From positions 1-52,602 of the IMG/VR virus record IMGVR_UViG_3300032287_001223: a stretch of DNA of 52,602 nucleotides; one strand, 5' to 3'. How positions within the stretch are numbered: the stretch's first letter is position 1; the number at the start of each line of letters is the position of its first letter. Under the pieces are notes generated by a model that made no database searches, was not told where the DNA came from, and saw only the letters and a program-made list of their open reading frames with translations. Position numbers and translations under genes: made by a program. Below are positions 49,765 to 52,602 of the stretch, one piece after another. The stretch is from a virus.

Positions 49765-50028
49765 TTATTTGTAAAACAAAGCCAAAATCTGTCGCACTAC
49801 GTCATGACCTTCGGTGTCATTAGCACCCCAGTAGTTGTACTCTGCGAGAGCCTCTTCAATTTTTCCGATTGCCGTACCTTTGTAGAAGTTATTCAGTGCG
49901 ACAGAGACAGCTTTATTCAAGCCGTCAGCGGCGGCATCTCTACCATCTATGTGGTAAAGAGCCCATTCATCCGCTGTCAGAGACAGATAGATAGTCTTTT
50001 CAATGTGAACGTGATCGCTACTAATCAT
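49765..50028 (-). CDS. Small protein, function unknown
   Basis: An 87-residue protein with leader CTCACGAAAGGAACACAC. It contains IYLSLTADEWALYHIDGRDA and AVSVALNNFYKGTAIGKIEE. Mixed alpha/beta, acidic. Its leader closely matches that of the 49746 gene, as if copied along the operon. No family recognised. Confidence 0.65.
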   Translation of the reverse strand: MISSDHVHIEKTIYLSLTADEWALYHIDGRDAAADGLNKAVSVALNNFYKGTAIGKIEEALAEYNYWGANDTEGHDVVRQILALFYK

Positions 50029-50188
50029 GTGTGTTCCTTTCGTGAGTTGCGTCGTCAGACAGAAAGCCCGACAGATTTTCTTCAGGTATAAGCATCAGCA
50101 ATTCTTCTATTGCTGTCCAGTCACCCGCTGAAATATCCATCTTCATTTGCTCAATAGCTTGGTCAACCAAGCTTTGTTTGCTTTGCAT
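50021..50188 (-). CDS. Small helical acidic protein (55 residues)
   Basis: I choose ATG 50188, after GAAAGGAACATC, rather than a longer frame from 50332 that would run through two hairpins. The protein (MQSKQSLVDQAIEQMKMDIS, then WTAIEELLMLIPEENLSGFL) is helical and acidic. It overlaps the next gene by eight bases. Function unknown. Confidence 0.65.
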   Translation of the reverse strand: MQSKQSLVDQAIEQMKMDISAGDWTAIEELLMLIPEENLSGFLSDDATHERNTHD

Positions 50189-50215
50189 GATGTTCCTTTC
50201 ATGTGAGGCGGGATG

Positions 50216-50271
50216 CCTCTGTCTATCCACTCGATTGAATGGATAGGCAGAGGGGCAGGGATGACCCTGCC
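50216..50271 (-). terminator. Two tandem hairpins downstream of the VWA gene
   Basis: GGCAGGG/CCCTGCC with a four-base loop (50254-50271) and CCTCTG.CTATCCA/TGGATAG.CAGAGG with a ten-base loop (50216-50253) lie just after the VWA stop codon. No T run follows, so they are more likely an RNA-processing, stability or partial-termination element than a classical terminator. Confidence 0.5.
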
Positions 50272-50277
50272 ACCCTG

Positions 50278-51147
50278 TCAGGCGGCCTTGAGTTCGGGGT
50301 TGGCGATCTGTTCGAGGACAGATTTCAACCAAGCTTCGGCAGAAGATTTGTTCTTCACCGTAGAGGGTTGGATGATTGCTTCCTGTGGGATGGGCAGAGC
50401 CTTGATTCCTTCGGCGATGGTTTCATTGCCGGACTGACCGAGGCCGTAGTCAACACGCTTGCCCAACTTATCAGCCGCCCAAATGATGCCGGTGAACAGC
50501 GATGTTCTAAAGAAACCAGCGAGACAGGTTAGAGATGCCAATCTGTCCATGTCCATCGGGGCATCTTCGGCCTTGATTTCGACAAACTGAGCCAGTCGTT
50601 GGTCGCCAGTCGAGTCGATTCGGACAGCACCAGCCGCACCGTAGATAGCTACGGAGTAGCCAGCATTGTCCAGTTCGTTTGCCAGTCGGAGACCAGCCGC
50701 GCCTCTCCAAAAGAGTTGATCTGATGTGATGTTGGCATTACCGCAGAGGTCGATCACAATCGAGACAGATCGGACAGATGTTCTGCTCTGTCGCTTGGTT
50801 CTAGACCAAGCCCTGCTCAGGTCGCCACGGTACACGGCCTGCATATCCAGCTCATCACCTTGATCGGAGCGGACACGGCGGCGGCGAATATCCTGCGGTT
50901 CAGGCAGATCACCTACGGTGATTTGCTCCAGCTTGGCGACACCAGCAGGGTATCCTTTCTGTAAGACAGAGCGAAGCTCTGCGACAGAGGAGACACCGAG
51001 CCAGCTATGCTCTGATTTGCGCTTCCAGTGCTCCTCAGCGGAGGACTTATTGCCCTCCACCTTCCAGTCGCCCTTTAGCAGGGCTTCGGGTTCGTTCACA
51101 CTATCCCAAAGGATAGTAGTCAAAGTACCTTTATGATCGTAGATCAT
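50278..51147 (-). CDS. VWA-like partner protein of the AAA+ ATPase (CobT-like)
   Basis: A 289-residue protein directly after the MoxR/CobS-type ATPase gene. The C-terminal half has a Rossmann/VWA-like core: VSIVIDLCGNANITSDQLFW (128-147) and AGLRLANELDNAGYSVAIYG (151-170). The MIDAS signature DxSxS is not present (D133-L-C-G-N). The N-terminal part contains QAVYRGDLSRAWSRTKRQSR, a basic helix. MoxR ATPases usually work with VWA proteins to remodel or load targets; this looks like a phage version. Ribosome site GGAGGTTTAAG. Confidence 0.65.
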   Translation of the reverse strand: MIYDHKGTLTTILWDSVNEPEALLKGDWKVEGNKSSAEEHWKRKSEHSWLGVSSVAELRSVLQKGYPAGVAKLEQITVGDLPEPQDIRRRRVRSDQGDELDMQAVYRGDLSRAWSRTKRQSRTSVRSVSIVIDLCGNANITSDQLFWRGAAGLRLANELDNAGYSVAIYGAAGAVRIDSTGDQRLAQFVEIKAEDAPMDMDRLASLTCLAGFFRTSLFTGIIWAADKLGKRVDYGLGQSGNETIAEGIKALPIPQEAIIQPSTVKNKSSAEAWLKSVLEQIANPELKAA

Positions 51148-51148
51148 C

Positions 51149-52300
51149 TTAAACCTCCACTTTGCTACGTTCGTCAGACTTCCAACCTACGAAGTAGGTG
51201 TCTTGGATGGCCTTGACAGATTTGCCAGCCTTGAGCAACTTCGTTGCATCAAGTAAGAACCGAGTTGACATAACCCGATTGAGCCTTGCCTCAGTGATTC
51301 GTTTACGAATCGCCCAACCCCATGCCAACAGGTCGGGAGCCACTACCTTACGTTCAAAGGTTTGGTCATAGTCAAGGACTATGGTTCCGGCACGGAATCT
51401 GTCCAGTGTCGCTTCGTCGAGTCGCTCACGGCCTGCATAAGTCTGATTTGCTCCAGTACCGAAGGTATTGGCGGCGGCAATACAGACAAAATCGGGGTGA
51501 CGCTTCACCACCGAAGCATTCTTACGAATGGGGAGGAAAAACGAACCGTTAGCTAAAGCTTGGTTGACAAACAGCAATGTATTGCTGTCAGCGGCATCGA
51601 TCTCATCGAACAGGAAAACACCGCCTTCTTCGTACATTTTCACGAAGTCACTGGACAGATACTGGAAAGCACCACCGTCAGAGGGAATCAACCAGCCCTG
51701 AAGGGCTGACTCTGACATTCCGGCGGTACAGGACACCGAAGCAAAGGGTCTACCAAGAGCTTCAGCTACTTGGTGGGCTAAGTGAGTCTTGCCGGAACCG
51801 GCAGGGCCGACGAGCAGAATATTCAAGCCACAGGATGCTGAAAGCAATACGTCCTTGAATTCGGGGCGAGTGTGACCTTCCACTTTGTGGGCTGAACCGT
51901 CAGGTCGAATGATCTCGATCTTGACCACTGGACTATCGTCCATTGCTTTTTTGACCTCTGTCATGACAATCTGTCGGACAGTGGCTTCATCTACTGTCGG
52001 AGACAGTAATTTACGGAGAGCGTCGAGGGCATCAGTGTCTGATGCTTTGGGAGCCGAAGGCTTGGAGGCAGGAGGCATAGGGCGATTTTCCTCAGTCATT
52101 GCAACCCCTTTGGGGTTTACGGTTGGGAGACCATTGGCGATGGCCTCGGAGATCTGACCTTCAGAGAAGGTCAAGAGAAGCTTGTCGATCAAGTCCAATT
52201 TTTGGACAGTCTCGAAGTTGAAACCTACGGTTCCACCGTTGAGGTGACGAAAAATCCACAGGATTTCGGGCTTGGAGAGGGAGACGAGTGAGTCACGCAT
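51149..52300 (-). CDS. MoxR/CobS-type AAA+ ATPase
   Basis: A 383-residue ATPase. I choose ATG 52300, after GAAAGGAATCCC. The N-terminal 60 residues are helical, a proline/alanine linker follows, and the AAA+ core has Walker A GPAGSGKT (165-172), the pore-type AFQYLSSDF (211-219), Walker B VFLFDEID (228-235), a sensor asparagine in IAAANTFG (N278) and RLDEATLDRF (293-302) with the arginine finger. It resembles CobS/MoxR proteins. First gene of the leftward operon, so expressed early; the partner is the VWA-like gene two bases downstream. Confidence 0.85.
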   Translation of the reverse strand: MRDSLVSLSKPEILWIFRHLNGGTVGFNFETVQKLDLIDKLLLTFSEGQISEAIANGLPTVNPKGVAMTEENRPMPPASKPSAPKASDTDALDALRKLLSPTVDEATVRQIVMTEVKKAMDDSPVVKIEIIRPDGSAHKVEGHTRPEFKDVLLSASCGLNILLVGPAGSGKTHLAHQVAEALGRPFASVSCTAGMSESALQGWLIPSDGGAFQYLSSDFVKMYEEGGVFLFDEIDAADSNTLLFVNQALANGSFFLPIRKNASVVKRHPDFVCIAAANTFGTGANQTYAGRERLDEATLDRFRAGTIVLDYDQTFERKVVAPDLLAWGWAIRKRITEARLNRVMSTRFLLDATKLLKAGKSVKAIQDTYFVGWKSDERSKVEV

Positions 52301-52479
52301 GGGATTCCTTTCGAATGCAGTGAGTTGCGAATCAGCGGCAAAGCCGCTAAAGACAGGACAGAGCGTCCAGTGCATAACAGTCAGAGACTGCCATGCCCTT
52401 GAAACTCGAAGAGTTATTGACCGCCGATAACGTCATCACGACAGATCGGGGTTTATTTGTAAAGGGATAAACCCTTTAC
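52301..52479. promoter_or_regulatory. Leader of the leftward early operon
   Basis: Non-coding, upstream of the AAA+ gene. It contains AGCGGC-AAA-GCCGCT (52334-52348), a hairpin close to the ribosome site; GTGAGTTGCG (52320-52329), which recurs before two other leftward genes; and AAAGGG/CCCTTT (52461-52477). I could not find a convincing -10/-35 pair here, so the promoter may be further upstream, across the terminal repeat. Confidence 0.4.
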
Positions 52480-52602
52480 CCTCTAGGACACAAGGCCGCT
52501 AAAGCCTTGAACCATCCCTTCGGAGCTTTAGCTCCTCCGGAGTCCACTTGTACTGAGTGTCAGGTCGAGAACCTTCGGTTCGTTGCGTCACCGAGAAATT
52601 TC
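52480..52602. repeat. 123-bp terminal direct repeat, right copy
   Basis: Exact second copy of bases 1-123. It is preceded by an AAAGGG/CCCTTT inverted repeat at 52461-52477. If the contig is circularised here, the unique genome is 52,479 bp and the control region continues without a break into base 124. Confidence 0.95.

Noticed and set aside
50189-50332. N-terminal extension of the 50021 gene from ATG 50332
   Set aside because: The extension would translate through two perfect hairpins and the VWA gene end. ATG 50188 has a GAAAGGAACATC site.
52393-52470. 25-codon plus-strand frame beginning MPLKLEELLTADNV
   Set aside because: It reads like protein but has no ribosome site, points away from the operon it precedes and is too short to support without relatives.
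1-52602. CRISPR array, insertion sequence or tRNA genes
   Set aside because: No regularly spaced direct repeats, transposase-like protein or cloverleaf sequence was found on either strand by reading.

Overview
This window is a complete or nearly complete tailed-phage genome, probably assembled from an environmental (freshwater-type) sample. The first 123 bases recur exactly as the last 123, so the molecule is either circular in assembly (unique length about 52,479 bp) or has short direct terminal repeats. The phage looks short-tailed (podovirus-like): it has portal, terminase, a P22-type coat protein, small adaptor proteins and internal virion proteins, but no tape measure, tail tube or sheath. 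The Rz/Rz1 spanin pair shows a Gram-negative host; a betaproteobacterium is my guess, not shown. I see no integrase, RNA polymerase, DNA polymerase, tRNA gene or CRISPR array.

Layout. (1) 52301-52602 plus 1-1337: long non-coding control region with many small hairpins, lying between the leftward early operon and the rightward structural operon. (2) 1338-35587, rightward: small and large terminase, portal, small basic proteins, scaffold, coat protein, a terminator, a GT9 glycosyltransferase fused to a duplicated small domain, adaptors, a tail-fibre block with a tandem 2-oxoglutarate/Fe(II) oxygenase between two polyglycine adhesins, the lysis cassette, a large tail protein, internal virion proteins, a 2791-residue polyvalent protein, a methyltransferase and a DUF5872 protein. 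(3) 38317 to 35544, leftward: recombination operon (annealing protein, YqaJ exonuclease, SSB, small proteins, HTH protein) from a clear sigma70-like promoter with overlapping inverted repeats. (4) 38595-44575, rightward: DUF1376 replication protein, two more 2OG-Fe(II) oxygenases, DnaB-like helicase, HNH/Ref-like protein, RusA resolvase and an HTH protein at the position of lambda Q. (5) 52300 to 44572, leftward: MoxR-type AAA+ ATPase plus VWA-like partner, then about twenty tightly packed small genes, several too short for ordinary gene calling.

How the parts work together. The replication block supplies an initiator, a helicase and SSB but no polymerase, so the host replisome is probably recruited. 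Exonuclease plus annealing protein can make concatemers, and RusA can resolve branches before terminase packages. The polyvalent protein is probably packaged and injected; it carries a zincin protease and other modules separated by a recurring short motif. The leftward small genes are typical host-takeover or anti-defence candidates.

Less ordinary features are four 2OG-Fe(II) oxygenase domains in one phage, the GT9 fusion, a gene with an apparent ATT start, the MoxR/VWA pair, a roughly fivefold excess of the hexamer ACAGAT/ATCTGT often arranged as inverted repeats, and a decayed copy of the replication-gene core in the control region. All family names rest on motif reading by eye; no database search was run.
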